The notes: a model not told the origin generated them from the sequence alone. A DNA stretch of 64,000 nt from Clytia hemisphaerica (GCA_902728285.1 CACVBU010000865.1:3363008-3427007); one strand, 5' to 3'; positions 36,416-49,025 are shown, counted from the stretch's first letter. Program-made: numbers and translations.

Positions 36416-36713
36416 ATAGTTCCAATGTTAGAAATAGCGAGCGTACATTGCAGAAAAATTATAGATGGGATAAATTTTACATTACTACGAAAATACATCA
36501 AGCATGCTTACTGCTTTCGTTAGAAACTACTCTTTGATTACGTCATCAGAAGAATTGATCTATCTTTTGGTTAAAAGATATTTTCCTTACAGCGTTCATT
36601 TCGTACTTCATAAAACGTTTTGTTTTCTTTTTTCAGGGTCTGCTGATTTTCCTGGTAGTTAGGTTAGGTTTTCTCTTTTGTGTTAACTTTCACAACTCGC
36701 AATCCAATTCCAT

Positions 36714-39700
36714 TCAAATCTTCGACCATCTAGTAGCTGAATCGGGCGGTGCACTGCTTTCCACCTTGCTTGGGCGTTTATGAACACCATTCCCGCCATT
36801 CATTAAAGGAATAGTTGGCTCATGTGCGTGATCCATAATATTTCCGTTCATTTCGAGTCTCGGTTTCATTCGCTGTTTGCTCAACTTGCCCAAAACTTCA
36901 CCGTATAAGGGGATATTCTTCCGCCGTATGAACGTCAAATATTCACACTCACGCAATGAAAGTTTTTTGTAAACTTTCTTAGCTGGGCTACCATCTTTTA
37001 AGAAACATGCCATTGTGATGACGTGGCCGGCTAGATTAATGATAAGTCCAGCGATGCTGATAGCAATTGAAGATACAATGACAAACCACAACACAACAAA
37101 CACATATTGGTACAAAATGTTTGGTGATATTTCACATATAAATTTGTTCTTATTGAAAAAGACATGCTGGATGTCCATACTTGCTTCTTGGATTTCACAA
37201 TACCCGAAACTTGGTAAAAGAACATTCCCTGGTTTAGGTTCGTTTCCCACAAAGAAATCGAAAGCTCTCGAATGATTAAAGTGTGACCAGCGTATCCACT
37301 CCACACCGTAGTTTTTGAAGTTGCCTAGCAACAACGAGTCTGTACACAAATACGCCATTATGCTTACGGCGATATAGAGTCCTTTCAGTATTATATTTAA
37401 CCCGATTCGGATTCGCATTTTCATGTTAGAATTGATATCGTAATTGAAATATGTTTCAACAATTTCTGCTCCATCGACCTGTAACAAGATGAAATACGAA
37501 TTTACAGAATCGCACGACCTATGAAACATCACATGAGTTCTCTTTTTTTCGTGATTTTTCCTTGCTTACAATAATCTTTACATTAAGTCTAAATCGCAGA
37601 CCTCTACAAAACAACCGGTAATCTAGTATATATCTATAAGGAGAACGAATCCGTTAGTGGATGCAAGCAGCCTAATATATATTGCACCAGTCCTAAAATT
37701 AGGCTGCAAAATCCCTGTCCAAGAGTTGAATAGCTTGTAAAATTTTATTAAATTTGAATTAAAAATTTGAATGCCTAAAAAAGGTTTACGATTAATGAAC
37801 CTTTTTAGGAAAATTGAAACTGGTTACCCCAAATTTGGAATTTTATACACAATTAGCATTCAAATACCAAGAGGGGATGCGTGCAGCCTATCCTAAAATA
37901 AGGCACACTAACACTCGACCAAGAACAGAAGAACGAAGTTTTATAAGTATGGGTTTAATAAGTTTAATGTAGAAATATTTCCAGGATGACCAGATCAGGT
38001 AGGGGAATTTCATACTGCAACTTTTCTACCTTTTCTTTTGTGAGTGTTGATTTCAAACTGATCATATCTGTGTTAACAATCCTGAACAACACATAAGGGA
38101 GATAATACATGAGAGACAAACTGGCAATGTAGAATGGCATCCATTGATATTGGAGATAATAACGTTTCGCAAATGGTCGACAAACTGAAAGAAAATGAAA
38201 CAAATTATGAAACAAAATGAATTTGGAGAGTCTACTTTGCAGTAATCAATTCGGTCAAATACACAGATATCATATTTTTGCACACTAGATAAGCTAACTG
38301 ATAACAGATTTCATGTGAAAATATGTCCAATAAAAAAGTCGACTCTAGTACACCATCATGTTGTTTTCTGTTTTACGTCAGATTTTCGAACGTTTGAATT
38401 TCAAAACAATTAAATTCCGCTGTTGACAACAGAATATAATAACAACACGGAGGGCAAGTCAGCTTTATCCCCGTGTGGACACACTTCCTTTTACATATAA
38501 TTGACACTCTCTTATTCGACGTTCTACTATTCGAAACGCTCCATTATTCGATAATATTGAAAGTCACCATCAACAAGAAACTCTCATTAACGATGTTCTA
38601 CCATTCGATGCGCTCCCTTACTTGACGAAAATTCTATTCCCCTTGAAAATCGAACTAGAGAGCGTAAACTCAATATGGAAAGTATGGAAAGATCCAGTCA
38701 AGAAGTTAGATATCAGTTACAACTAGGAGAAAAGAAATGGCTACAAAAAGACTCAAATATGGTGGGTTAGATAAAATAAAACCCTGTTGCTTTTCATCCA
38801 CCCTTTACTTTATCCCCAACGGTAATAAGATATTCACCGGAACAATATGGGATAGGGGTGTAATCACAAAGTACAAAGTGTAGTACGCAATATGAGACAG
38901 GGGTGTAATAAACTTACCGGAATTCCTTATTCCTTGTCTTGTGTACGTTTGACACAAACCACCAGACGGTAGAACTCCATCAAAATCCATGTTCTTCGGG
39001 ATTCCGTAATAATTAGATTCCGCAATACGGTGGGCCATCTCTGGATAAACGTAAAATCCTATAAAGGAAAGCTTAGTTTAGATTACAGTATTACTAGACT
39101 AACAAACCAGTCTGTTAATTAATCATTTCAGAGGATGAGAACATAAAGACGGCGGGCGTTTGCTAGGATAGGAGCTGCGTAGGAGGACGAGCAAAAGTTG
39201 GTGAAAAGCTTTCAGCCCTTGCCGCCGACAAAATTTCTTCTTTCGCTTACCTAACTCCTACGCTCACTTTTCCCGCGTGATACCGTTCCAGCCCGACTGG
39301 CGTACCAGTCTACAGTAGCGAGTTTATGTATTTGCACTTTTGAGGACGGTAAAGTGACTGAAGCGATTTGGAAAAAAAACCCGCTTTTTTTGACCCGCAA
39401 AATCGAGGACGGTAAAAGTGCTGATTTACCGTCGTCCTCAGTTGGTCATGATCTAGTCAAATTAGAACCTTACCGTCTCCGTCGCTGAAAAACACACATA
39501 CATGAACTCGGTAGTATTACATAACCATGGAACGGATATTGAGCAATATTCCATTTTTCGTGGGAGAATACACTTTGAGTCTCAAGTCGAAGGCTACAAG
39601 CGTATCATCAATCTTTTTTAAGCCAGAAAAATTGAAGCCTTAATATTATTGCGCCGTATTTCAGATAACAGATGGAATAGAACCCTTTCTTATTTTCACG

Positions 39701-40238
39701 TTTTACATTCTTCAATTTCTGGCGGCAAAACAGGCATACTAATTATTGTTGCTCTAAGAAGAGTTAGTCAAGTAGAGTTAATTAATATTCCATTTTAAAA
39801 TCGAGTCCGAGTATTTCCCAACCACTTCCTAAACAAAAAAACATCTCAAGTAAATACCCTAAGGTAGGGAAGGGCGCCGCTTCTTTCCCTGGATTGCTAC
39901 AATAACTCGCCGGCTGGGAATAGAAGCACCTCAAAGTCCAGTATTCAGGGAAAAGAAATAGAGTTTTCGGGAAAACTTACCTTGAATCCAGCAAGCAGAG
40001 TGGATGAAAGTTGGTTTCAACGAACTACTGCTCGGTACCATACACGAAACCGTGTCGTGAAACCAATCTACACCCATGACTAGACTAGAAACCACGCACA
40101 TTTTAACCATGAAGATTCTCATGTATTGATCGGTGTAAGAATCATGTCTAGCTTTGATCTTGATGTTGAGGATAGTTTTGATGTTGTTGGTAATCAAAGA
40201 CATCTCGGAGAAGGTGTTGTTGAAATGGCAAGCGCTAT
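36714..40238 (-). CDS. inx: Innexin (first of two), gap junction protein
   Basis: Coding exons on the minus strand: 40203-39981 (exon itself probably starts at 40238), 39058-38918, 38184-38030, 37478-36714; phases agree and give 427 residues from ATG 40203. Four membrane helices are visible (about 30-48, 136-158, 200-222, 296-320). Loop 1 has C54 and C71 (ACWIQG) and loop 2 has C267 and C288 (FGYCEI...FICEI), the paired loop cysteines of innexins. QYQWMPF opens the second helix. Innexins assemble as hexamers into gap junctions or hemichannels passing ions and small molecules. The cytoplasmic tail is basic and ends in a low-complexity segment. Splicing from a far upstream exon (44891-45026) could add 57 residues. 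Convergent with nischarin; paralogue 8.8 kb further along. Confidence 0.92.
38499..38671. mobile_element. TTGACACTCTCTTATTCGA element in innexin intron
   Basis: TTGACACTCTCTTATTCGAC, GTTCTACTATTCGAAACGCT and matching TTCTACCATTCGATGCGCTC make two related halves; the right end GAGAGCGTAAA is the degraded inverse of the left. Relative of 34231-34408. Confidence 0.55.
39850..39930 (-). mobile_element. Probable fragment of the tRNA-derived SINE body
   Basis: On the minus strand, ATCCAGGGAAAGAAGCGGCG and CCCTTCCCTACCTTAGGGTA resemble ATCCAGGGAGAAATAGTGGC and CCCTCCCCTACATTCGGGTA of the full SINE at 49952-50213. Head and tail are missing. Confidence 0.4.
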
Positions 40239-42230
40239 CTGCGAAGAGAAGAAAAAGTGAGGGTTAGCTCTAGGTTGTCTATCATTGTGTAAATAACAAG
40301 CCTTTATGAGGATAGCTCTACGCGCTATCTATGAAGATAAGAAAAGAGGTTTAACATCAGGTTTATGCCAGTTGCATATAAAATGACTCAAAAACGTTAC
40401 CGAGAAAGGATTTAATAGGTCTACTTCCTCAATAAAGTCGCACCGGAAGAAAATGCTCTATATACTTCCGCAGTCTCAGTGATATAAGATTTGAATGTGA
40501 GAAATGATAGCATGATTTTATTGAAGAGTAATTCAAATCACAAAAGAATTAATGGTTACGTTTTCTTCGACCGGATTTTCGTGCCGTGAGGTGCTCACAT
40601 TTTCGTGATTGTAAAGCGAACATTTGTTGTTTAAAATCTCAAATCTTCAATGAAATTTAGAAATGAGTTTTGCTCGTGATCTCTTCTTTGCGCTTTGACC
40701 ATCATCAAAAATCAAAAACGTTTTCAGCAAATTTTCAGAGTGAAGCAAACAAAAAAACAAGCCCTCAAAATGATCTCTTAACAAAGGCTTCTTCAAAGTT
40801 TTTAAAATTTCGATCCATCGCGTGTGGATTTGACTTTGACGTTTTTGATAGAAAGTATGATGAATTGACAAAATGCAAAGTCTTTTATTTTGACATGAGT
40901 CTGTGATGACATTTTGGAACATTTTCAGTTAAAAACTAGATCGTGAATAAGATTTAGTTACTCAAAGAACACGACAGTCTATTATCCAGAAACAATCGTC
41001 TATTTTCAAGAAAACCAAGGAAGAAATCTGTCGAGATCAGGATTTTTTCTTTCCTTTGAAAGGTGATTGATTGCAGTAATAAGAAAATTACTTGTGCTCA
41101 ACCGGATTAAGTAACACCCAGATACAGATAATGGTGCTAAACCCAAGATCCAAGCCCAGCTGATAATAGTCGTTTGGGAGAAGGCGACGCCCTTTTGAAA
41201 AACTAATTACTCCAGCATATATTTTGTTAATGATAACGTCCATAATTGATTTATCTTTCCCAACATAGCTGTTTCCTAGTGACAAAATAATTTATCCCGT
41301 TTGTACTGGCTGAGGGAAAGTGATGTATGCTGGGGTAATTTGTTATTCAATAGACCGTAGCGCTCTCCTAAACGACTAAGAAAACAGATTTTTGTCACCA
41401 AGTTTCTAGGCTATATTCACACTTTCAAAAAGACAGCATCCATCTAGCATCGCTAAAATGTAGTACACAGGCATAGAAAAGTCTATGAGAGACTATAAAG
41501 TCGGCGATGCGTTCAAAAACGAACAAATTTGGAAACTTAGCAAGCCAGAGATGACAGAGAAAAACCTACTAGTGGTATCGTTGTAGCATTTACATCGATA
41601 ATGTCCACAATCCTCGTCGCTCAAATTACGATCATTCACTGTCAAAAACATCCAACAGGCTATGCCTTCAATACACCATATATTAACGACGGTTGAAAAC
41701 AACTAATAGTAGCTTGTCCCTTTGTCCGAGAAAGGGAATGCACTTCATATAAACACATTAAAAATCAAAAGACGAGTATAGTTCGAAACAACAAGATAGT
41801 TGGACTTCAATCAGAGAAGAGTCGAAAAATTTCTTCAGCGGTTAAAATGCCTTACAAATGAAAGATGACAGAATTGATATACTTCCAAAACAAAGAGAAT
41901 ATGCAATCAGCCGGTCACTGAGATTGCCAGAATATTGGTTGGCTTTTGTAGATCTTGAGTATTGTAGATTAGACCATGAAATCTCAATATTTTTCTTCTT
42001 CACAACAACGACTTAGAACTGTCTGACCGATAAGCTAGTCGGTGAAATTTCCAAGAAGAAAAAAGTGAGACAAAAATACAGTGTAGCAGAGTGACGTAAG
42101 CAAATGGACATTTTGACGCGTGCTCTAGTACATCTATCAAGCCTTAGTGGAACGTTCAGCTTCTGAGGGGATTGGCAAGGCAAGGATAGTTTCTTTCGAC
42201 GGTGGTATAAAAAGCTCAAGCTCTCCACCA

Positions 42231-42322
42231 AGCTGGCACAAAACGTTGTTTTAACGTTCAAATAACGTTATTTGGACGTTATGAATGTCACATGGACGTT
42301 GTTTTGACGTTGTGTGCCAGCT
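42231..42322. mobile_element. AGCTGGCACACAACGTTGT hairpin element
   Basis: AGCTGGCACAAAACGTTGTT at the left and the reverse complement of AGCTGGCACACAACGTCAAA at the right, with AACGTT repeated inside. A sister copy lies at 47090-47170, and a looser one at about 54862-54972. Under 100 bp. Confidence 0.6.
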
Positions 42323-42616
42323 GGGCACTCTTGTGAGAAGTGTTCATTGAAGTGATAATGTAACGTCAATAAAGTTAACTTATTCGAATGCTAAAAATAT
42401 TGGCACTCTATCGCAGAGAGACTCAGGGAAATGTCTCTCATATCGAATTCAGTTTTACCGAAAGTTAGCTTGGTTTGTTTTTGAGGCAGCTCAAGAACGT
42501 CGTTCATTGAGAACGAAATCTTCTTGCAAATTCATTACCAGCTCCCTCAAAAGCCGACCGCGCCGCTAAAATCTGTGAGATCGAACCCTCTTTTGCGAGA
42601 TCCTTAAGTTAGATAC

Positions 42617-42720
42617 CTTATCGGGGAAAACTTCGTCGGGCAAAATTTTCGTCGGGCAAAAATATTCGTCACTTGGCCAAAATTTCGTCACTTTTCCCCG
42701 ACGAAGTTTTCCCCGATAAG
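42617..42720. mobile_element. Near-perfect palindromic MITE (CTTATCGGGGAAAAC arms)
   Basis: The 24-bp left arm, CTTATCGGGGAAAACTTCGT plus CGGG, is repeated exactly inverted at the right end. Inside, CGTCGGGCAAAA, TCGTCACTT-GCCAAAA and CGTCACTTTTCC form further degenerate copies. Arms without mismatch suggest a recent insertion. Confidence 0.7.
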
Positions 42721-43576
42721 ATATACCGAGAAATGAGGTAAACTTACAGTATGAACTCATGAAAATATGATGAACCGAAAATCACTCAAAATATTCTCCT
42801 TCAAGCATATTTCTATGACAAGTGTTTTCAAAGTATCTCCGAACTCCCGTTTGGGACAATATCATTTAAAGAAACAAATTTTCGTATGGGTGACAAAATG
42901 TCTTGATTTCAATTAATTAAGCTCATTAATCAACTGAGTTTCGGTTGATATTAAAACGTATTAATTACGCTGATAGATCATTTAATTAGTTATGATCCTA
43001 ATTAAAAAGTCTTTGGGATAAAATTCTAAATCATATTCTAATTTGAAACAATGAAAGGCGCCCAAGATATATTTCTCGATCGGACGAACTTCTGGGTTTG
43101 TTAAATTCTCTTTAGTTAAGATATTTTGTACAGTGGCTTAAAAGCGCGACTTAATTCTTATATTTTTGAGTTCTTTTTCTTTCTGGGTAAAGGGGTAAAG
43201 GGAAGTTTGTGAGTGTAATCAATCTTTTTTCAGAATTTTCAAACGTTTTGATTTCGATTTTCAGATTGTTTTTGAAAAAATGTTATCATGAGAATATAAC
43301 GCGGCCGTATTAAAGAAGTTTATATTTTAAAAGCTTTAGTCACGATTCTCGGATATAATTTAGAAAATAATTTTAGTATAGAAACAATTTGTCAGCGAAA
43401 AAAATAAAAATAAAATTTGCCAAAAATTTACATTGACCAAGGTTTGCATTGACGAAACCATCGATGACGAAACTGGAAGAAATATGTCTGATAATGAAAT
43501 CGATTTCAAATATCGAAAATATTAATCTTACCGAGACCTAAAATATATATGTACAACTGTATCTTAAAAATTCAAG

Positions 43577-43729
43577 CATAGGTGTAGCAAGATATCCTGC
43601 AAAATTTATGAGGGAGTGCAGACGTTTTACCACATGTTCATTATCTTTTGATAAAACAAAGACAATAATTACAGTGTCGTAAAAACCACTCTCATCCATC
43701 AATTTTGCAGGGTATCTTGCTACGCCTAT
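43577..43729. mobile_element. MITE with CATAGGTGTAGCAAGATA ends
   Basis: CATAGGTGTAGCAAGATATC at the left is mirrored by GATATCTTGCTACACCTATG-like sequence at the right (GTATCTTGCTACGCCTATG), with CTGCAAAATT/AATTTTGCAG next inward. Confidence 0.6.
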
Positions 43730-44890
43730 GTCCAAGTATGGACATTTAGATTAACGGTATATTGATCAAATTGTCAAACTTCAACATTTCGATTTTTTTT
43801 TACTTTTTGTGCAACTTTTAAGCCTAAGAAATTAGAGCACTGCCCGAGAGGGGAAAGAATGTCGGAGAAGAGTGACCAAAAAATATTTAGGTGACAAAAT
43901 GAATGTTTCCTATATTGCATCACCAAACAAAGCATTTCCCAGATTCTTTTATTTATACCCACAAAACCTTTGCCCTTCTTGCTCAATGTCATTGTCTTAT
44001 GCCGCAAAATTCTCAAAAAGAATTTCCAAAAAAAGTGACTAGTTCAAAAGTTTGGTCTGTGTACGTGGCAATTATCATTAAAAATTATGAAACTTTTCCA
44101 TCCCTCCCGAATTAAGATAATACACTTAACAATCGTTTTATTGTTTAGCAAGCGTCTGTCTTTCCTTGGACACAGGAACGCGGGAATAGTGCTTATAAAG
44201 AGAGTATAAAAGATAGAAATTGCCGCGGGACAGTGGTTTGGAAAGATATATTTAGTGAACACATAGACATAGTAGTGAGCCCATTGCAAGCTTAAGTTGC
44301 AGCGAAATACAACGACGTGGTTAACTAGTCTAAGATTATTGCAGGGAACTTCCCCTTTTTTCTCAAATATTATAACTTTGATTGTAATTAAAACCCCGAA
44401 GGTAAGGTTTTTCTTGGTAACCAAATATCCGAGTGGTCAAGGTGCAAGTGTGCATTTGAAATCAGGGGATACCCGGCACGAATCCCCTCCCCCTCAAATG
44501 TTGCATTCATTACATAGATAGCCGAGCCGGCTGGCCGTGGACCGCGTGAAAACTATGAAAAGGCTGCCTTAAAGATTACTAAGCTATCCGGGTAAAATTT
44601 CACACCAATAAAATATTTGAATTGTATTGATTTTTACGCAAATTTTATTATCGATTAAGCAATTATCTCCTCTCTTTTTATACCCTCAATTTTAAAACAG
44701 TTTGTGAACATTTTAACTTAGAGAATTTCATTTCAATTTTTACTTACGATGGTGATCGGAAGACACCGAAACGTCTAAATATATGTTTTAAATTTTACTC
44801 AAATAAAATGAAAATGCTTCTGTGTTTGAACTTCACGTTGAAAATATTCAGGAGGATCAATCAATCTAATTAACCAATAAATTCACTTAC

Positions 44891-45026
44891 CAGCGTGAGC
44901 AGAAGAAGCCGCAAAAGTCTGCTGTCGTTGAAAATAATCAGACACCTGGACAGCTTTCGGACATGACCAATCTTTACGTGAACGAGTCAATGGCAAATTA
45001 TTATTGTAATCATCATCTCCGTCCAT
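44891..45026 (-). CDS. Candidate 5' coding exon of the first innexin (N-terminal extension)
   Basis: On the minus strand an ATG at 45026 opens 45 codons (MDGDDDYNNNLPLTRSRKDW...) plus one base, ending in a strong donor (CTG|GTAAGTGA). The acceptor at 40238 (CTTCGCAG|AT) needs exactly one base in front to be in frame with the innexin, and the 11 codons between 40238 and ATG 40203 are open. The joined protein would be 484 residues. An earlier ATG (minus strand, 11 bp upstream, out of frame) makes a 6-codon uORF overlapping this start. The alternative is that the exon belongs to another gene. Acidic and Asn-rich; no domain recognised. Confidence 0.5.
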
Positions 45027-46261
45027 TTTCCATTGTTATAATGCAATCCTATTGGCTGATAAGATGTAATTATGCTAATTATGCAGGGTTTGATGCTAAA
45101 CATACTTGAATATCGCTAGCCCATTGGGTTAAAATATGAAATTTCGGCATTATGGGTAAAAATAATGATTTATGCGAAAAATTATGCAATAATGCAAACA
45201 TTGTAATCATGAGTAGAAATAAGGAAAATTTTAGATAAAAATTATCAACTAATTAATTTGGTAATTAAAAATGCTAGAAAGTTTTGATGAGAAATCTTTA
45301 CAACAAATAAGATGAGTAATTGCTTTTGGGAATAACATTACCTCGTTGCTATGGTGATCAAATCGTTTTGAGGGTTCAATATATTGCTGTTAGAATAATG
45401 ACACGTACATGCTTAGCATATTTTTCCTTTTTACAAAGTTGCAAAATCAAAATCAAAAATTAAAATATGAAAAGTTTCAAATGCAAAAATTCTAAAATTT
45501 ATCTTTTTCAATCAGGTTTTAAAATCAGAATTTGTTGATCTTCTGTAATTTTCAAATGATGGTTTTTTCTTCACTGAAGAAAGATTTCAAATGTGCAGAC
45601 TTATATAAAGAATTTTTTCGCCTAAGAAGCAAATGTTACTTTCCCTGAGGGAAACAAAAAAATCAAACTGGGCTGACATAAACTAAGTTTATTTTGAAGC
45701 TTCGTCTTAGAGAAGTGTTTATGCTACAAAAGGATTTGTTTTTTATTTAGTTGAAATTCCGCTAAAACTGTGTCTTTCCTTTATATCTTGTCACCCTAAG
45801 ATCACTGTCAAATTTTGCTAAATTCTTTTTTGGATAAGGTAAATTTCCAAAAAGCAAAATACTGTAAAAGGTTTGACGCAAATAAACGTAAATTGAGACC
45901 ATCTCAAAAAGACGAGTCAGATTTTTCTTAGTTTTCTTAAGTTTTGCAAGTATTTTCTGATCCATTTTCAAGTCTAACCACCGAACTACAAAATAAAAAC
46001 TTGAACGTGCATCTGGATATCATCTTGTAAAGACAAAAGAAATTACAAACAAATTGAAAAGCTTCAGTTATCGTCTCGAAACGCAATAATCTCTTCCACG
46101 TAAAAATATCTATCATTTAGTGCGACACAGGCTAAATTCAGGTTTTATAGGGAATCTTATGAAGATTTCTATTCGTCCAGCTTTAAGCATAAAATAAAGC
46201 GAGGCGAATCTGACACTAGATCTTTTGCTTGTCCCTAGGTTTTAGATTTTAGACTGTCATA

Positions 46262-46565
46262 CAACCCTATCTCGCAGACCCACTGGGAACCCTTTCCACT
46301 GGAAAAATTGGCTAAAATATAGTCCCCAGTGAAAAGTCATCTTCCAATTTTTGTCCTCACTGAAAATAATCAAATAAACCAACCCTCATTGCAAAATATT
46401 ATGCTATTTTTCCAATCCCCACTGAATTTTCTGAATTGAAAACAATGGATTTGAAATCCCCAGCCATAAAAAAACATGGGAATATCATTCCCCATTGAGT
46501 TTTGGTCTGTTATTTTTACCCCCACTTGCTGGTAAAATCCCACCGGGTCTGTGAGAAGGGGGTGT
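46262..46565. mobile_element. Inverted-repeat element, CAACCCTATCTCGCAGACCC / GGGTCTGTGAGAAGGGGGTG
   Basis: The left end CTCGCAGACCCACTGGGA is mirrored at the right by TCCCACCGGGTCTGTGAG. The interior has repeated CCCCACTGAA-like segments. A related right end closes 56640-56897 (GGGTCTGTGAGAAGGGGGTG), and similar interior wording is found near 55060-55140. Confidence 0.6.
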
Positions 46566-46605
46566 TTTCATGGCAGCTATTAAGTGTTCCTACAATTATG
46601 AATAA

Positions 46606-46740
46606 ACAGTTGACTCTCCCATTCAATATTCAATGGAGATTGTTGTATTTTCATTGAATAAGCGAGCAAATCGAAATATAGAGCATCGTCGATGAGAGGA
46701 GTTTCTTGATGACGAAGGTCAATTAGAGAGTGTCAACTGT
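46606..46740. mobile_element. ACAGTTGACTCTC MITE
   Basis: ACAGTTGACTCTCCCATTCA at the left is mirrored by GTCAATTAGAGAGTGTCAACTGT at the right. Member of the TACAGTTGAC family at 34231-34408. Confidence 0.6.
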
Positions 46741-48137
46741 TTTCAAGTTTTACTAACGTATTTTATTACCTTTTACAAGGATACTTTAAAGGATGAGCAT
46801 CAGTCTTTCTGAATTCCAACTCTTCAAGAAAAAACTCTGTAATTCTGAAAAATAATACAAAAATGACTTTGGTCAATGATAATTATCTAGTTTCTTTTTG
46901 GAAGTTTATAAACGAAATACCGAAAAATCAAATCTCAAAAAATAACAGGGCCAAGTAAAATCAAATAAGTTATAATTTAAAATGAGAGAAGAAATCTTCA
47001 ACAAGCTTGTCAAAGAGAATATACAGAGAGTTGGAATCTCTGACAAATTAAACCACGTGACCATGTATGTGAAAAACCAGTCTCTTCCAAGCTGGCACAC
47101 AACGTTGTCTCAACGTTCATAACATCTATATAACCTTAAATGAACGTTGAAACAACGTTGTGTGCCAGCTGGGTTAGAAAAGAATTAATGACGTTTTTGT
47201 CGACACAAGTCTTCAAGTCATTTATTTCACATCTCATGATTTCTTGATGGCGTTCTTTCAAATTAAGACCACTAATCCTGAAAGGTTGGTGATGCTTTTT
47301 TTCTTTTCATTTTATTCTTGAGTTTGAAAGAAAGGATAAATTTGTTTTCAGAATTTCGATACTTACTTGAATTTTTTGTATGGTGGAAGTTTGGTCAAAA
47401 TACCTTGGTAACGATAAAATAATGTGAAGGCGGGTTTTGAATTTCCATCATCTGGAACCGTCATTCCCTCAGCTTCAGCTTTAAAAGAAAGCTTACAAAT
47501 ATTTAATAAATTTTCAATTTTCAATAAAAATATCCTTAGTTCTAAACCTTGTTCTTATAAATAAATGAAGGATATTTTTTTGAAAGTCCCTTGAAAACTT
47601 CAATTTTTGAAAAATCCTAAACGTCAAAGAATCAGTGAACGAGGCACATAAACTTTTCAACAATAGAAGGGGGGCTCACACTCTAAAACCTTTTATAGAT
47701 GGAAGATCAAGACTCTATATTTAAACATTATGAGAGTAAGTCAATCCAATGGGACATCCTAACCAAGAGAAAATCAAAAAGTCTCACCTTAATGAAGGTA
47801 TATACCCAGTAGGGATTTCAGGAAATCTATCCGAGATCTTGTATTGTCCATCTGTCTGGATTGGTCACACTTACTGATGAAGACCTCATTCTCTAAACAA
47901 TAAAAACCCTATCCCATAGCGCTATTCATCAAGGTCAATTAGGGACAGTGTTTAGCCAGAGTTAAGAAAGTCCTTTGAAAAACTTCCCAAAAAACAAACC
48001 TTCTTTTCTCTCAGACTCGCATCTTAAAGATCCAAGGAAAAGCTGGATTACTCATTTATATTGCGAGCATCACAGTTAAAACTCAACACGTGAGGATGGA
48101 CTATAAGAATGTTGTTGCGCATTTTAGTTGGTTTGGT

Positions 48138-48312
48138 CTTAATTCTTGATATGCGTAAATCATTTTCCTAGCGAAAACACCCGAAAAAATCCAGGATTTG
48201 ATCCCTTTCTGTTACTAAAAATAGAAACACGGAGGTCAAAATCCGGTTTTTTTCGAGTACTTCCGTTAGTAAATATGACGTCATCTTGACTTGCGCATAT
48301 CAAGAATTCAAG
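48138..48312. mobile_element. MITE with CTTAATTCTTGATATGCG ends
   Basis: CTTAATTCTTGATATGCGTA at the left; GCGCATATCAAGAATTCAAG at the right is its inverse with two changes. Inside, TTTTTTCGAG and AAACACCCGAAAAAA segments are partly complementary. Confidence 0.6.
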
Positions 48313-48394
48313 ATCCTGCATGATTGCCATATGGTTACTTTTGTATTTGTTATTATGTAATGGCGATCTGTCGCCACAGTGTAGATTTTTACAC

Positions 48395-48600
48395 TCTGAT
48401 ACTCACGGTAAGGCTTCTCAGATGTGTGAAATCAGATTTGATTTATCGAAAACAAGTCTAACCCAGTTAACTTTAGGCATTGTGATACTCATGGTAAGGC
48501 TTCTCAGCTGATAGAAAGTATGTGTTAAATCTTAAAGATTTGATTTATCAAAACGTTATTAAGCAGGACTGAGCCAGTTAACTTTAGGCATTCTGAGGGT
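48395..48600. repeat. Two-copy direct repeat
   Basis: GATACTCACGGTAAGGCTTC and GATACTCATGGTAAGGCTTC start two copies, each running through GATTTGATTTATC and ending CCAGTTAACTTTAGGCATT. Unit about 80-110 bp with an indel. Confidence 0.6.
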
Positions 48601-49025
48601 CATTCTCTCAATAATTATAACAAAGACGTTTGAATTAAAATTTGAGATTTTATTTTGAATTTAATACTGATTAAATACATAAGGGCATATTAAGGGGTTT
48701 GAATTTTTTTGTATTTTTTTCTACCGAAGACGAATTTTCCAGTTCAGGTCTGTGAAACAGGGGTATCAACTTTATTAGTTACTGATTTTTTTTATTTCCA
48801 GGCATTAGCTTAACCCATAAATCTTATTGTGTCTTGCCTGGAAAAAGGAAAGTGTACGCGATTGTCAATATGTAAAATTTGTTTTAACTTTTTCGTCTTG
48901 TGGTGCAGATCTAAAACTAATGCTTTTTCGGTTCAAGTCCATTTTATGTTGGTAGTCCACTCTCTAAGATCAAAGGATCTTGAGTCTTACTCCGGATCAA
49001 AACAGTCAAATAAGAGAATCTTCGT

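Larger units (their letters stand above)
34027..36713. other. Intergenic stretch between convergent nischarin and innexin genes
   Basis: AATAAA overlaps the nischarin stop (34026-34031) and another lies at 34556-34561; either could serve as its poly(A) signal. Two inverted-repeat elements (34231-34408, 34971-35126), a minisatellite (35330-35600) and one dispersed MITE (36130-36415) are listed separately. No coding exon is recognisable. Confidence 0.55.
40239..44890. other. Putative long first intron of the first innexin, or intergenic
   Basis: If exon 44891-45026 belongs to the innexin, these 4.65 kb are its intron. Contents: palindromic MITEs at 42231-42322, 42617-42720 and 43577-43729, and a fragment of the CAATCATGGTC family near 44328-44400. 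Minus-strand frames with hydrophobic stretches occur at 41093-41285 and 41480-41702, but I could not link them by splice sites to any gene. Confidence 0.4.
45027..49025. other. Intergenic stretch between the two innexins
   Basis: No coding exon recognised. Contains an inverted-repeat element with cccactggga/tcccaccggg ends (46262-46565), a TACAGTTGAC-type element (46606-46740), an AACGTTGT hairpin (47090-47170), a TTCTTGATATGCG MITE (48138-48312) and a short tandem duplication (about 48400-48600). Confidence 0.5.

Noticed and set aside
41093..41702. Minus-strand frames with hydrophobic stretches and several Cys (possible membrane-protein exons)
   Set aside because: I could not find phase-compatible splice sites linking them to each other or to the exon at 44891-45026, and they resemble no family I know.
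44044..44424. Minus-strand frame of 126 codons
   Set aside because: Its upstream part lies in a fragment of the CAATCATGGTC MITE family and there is no usable acceptor in the right phase.
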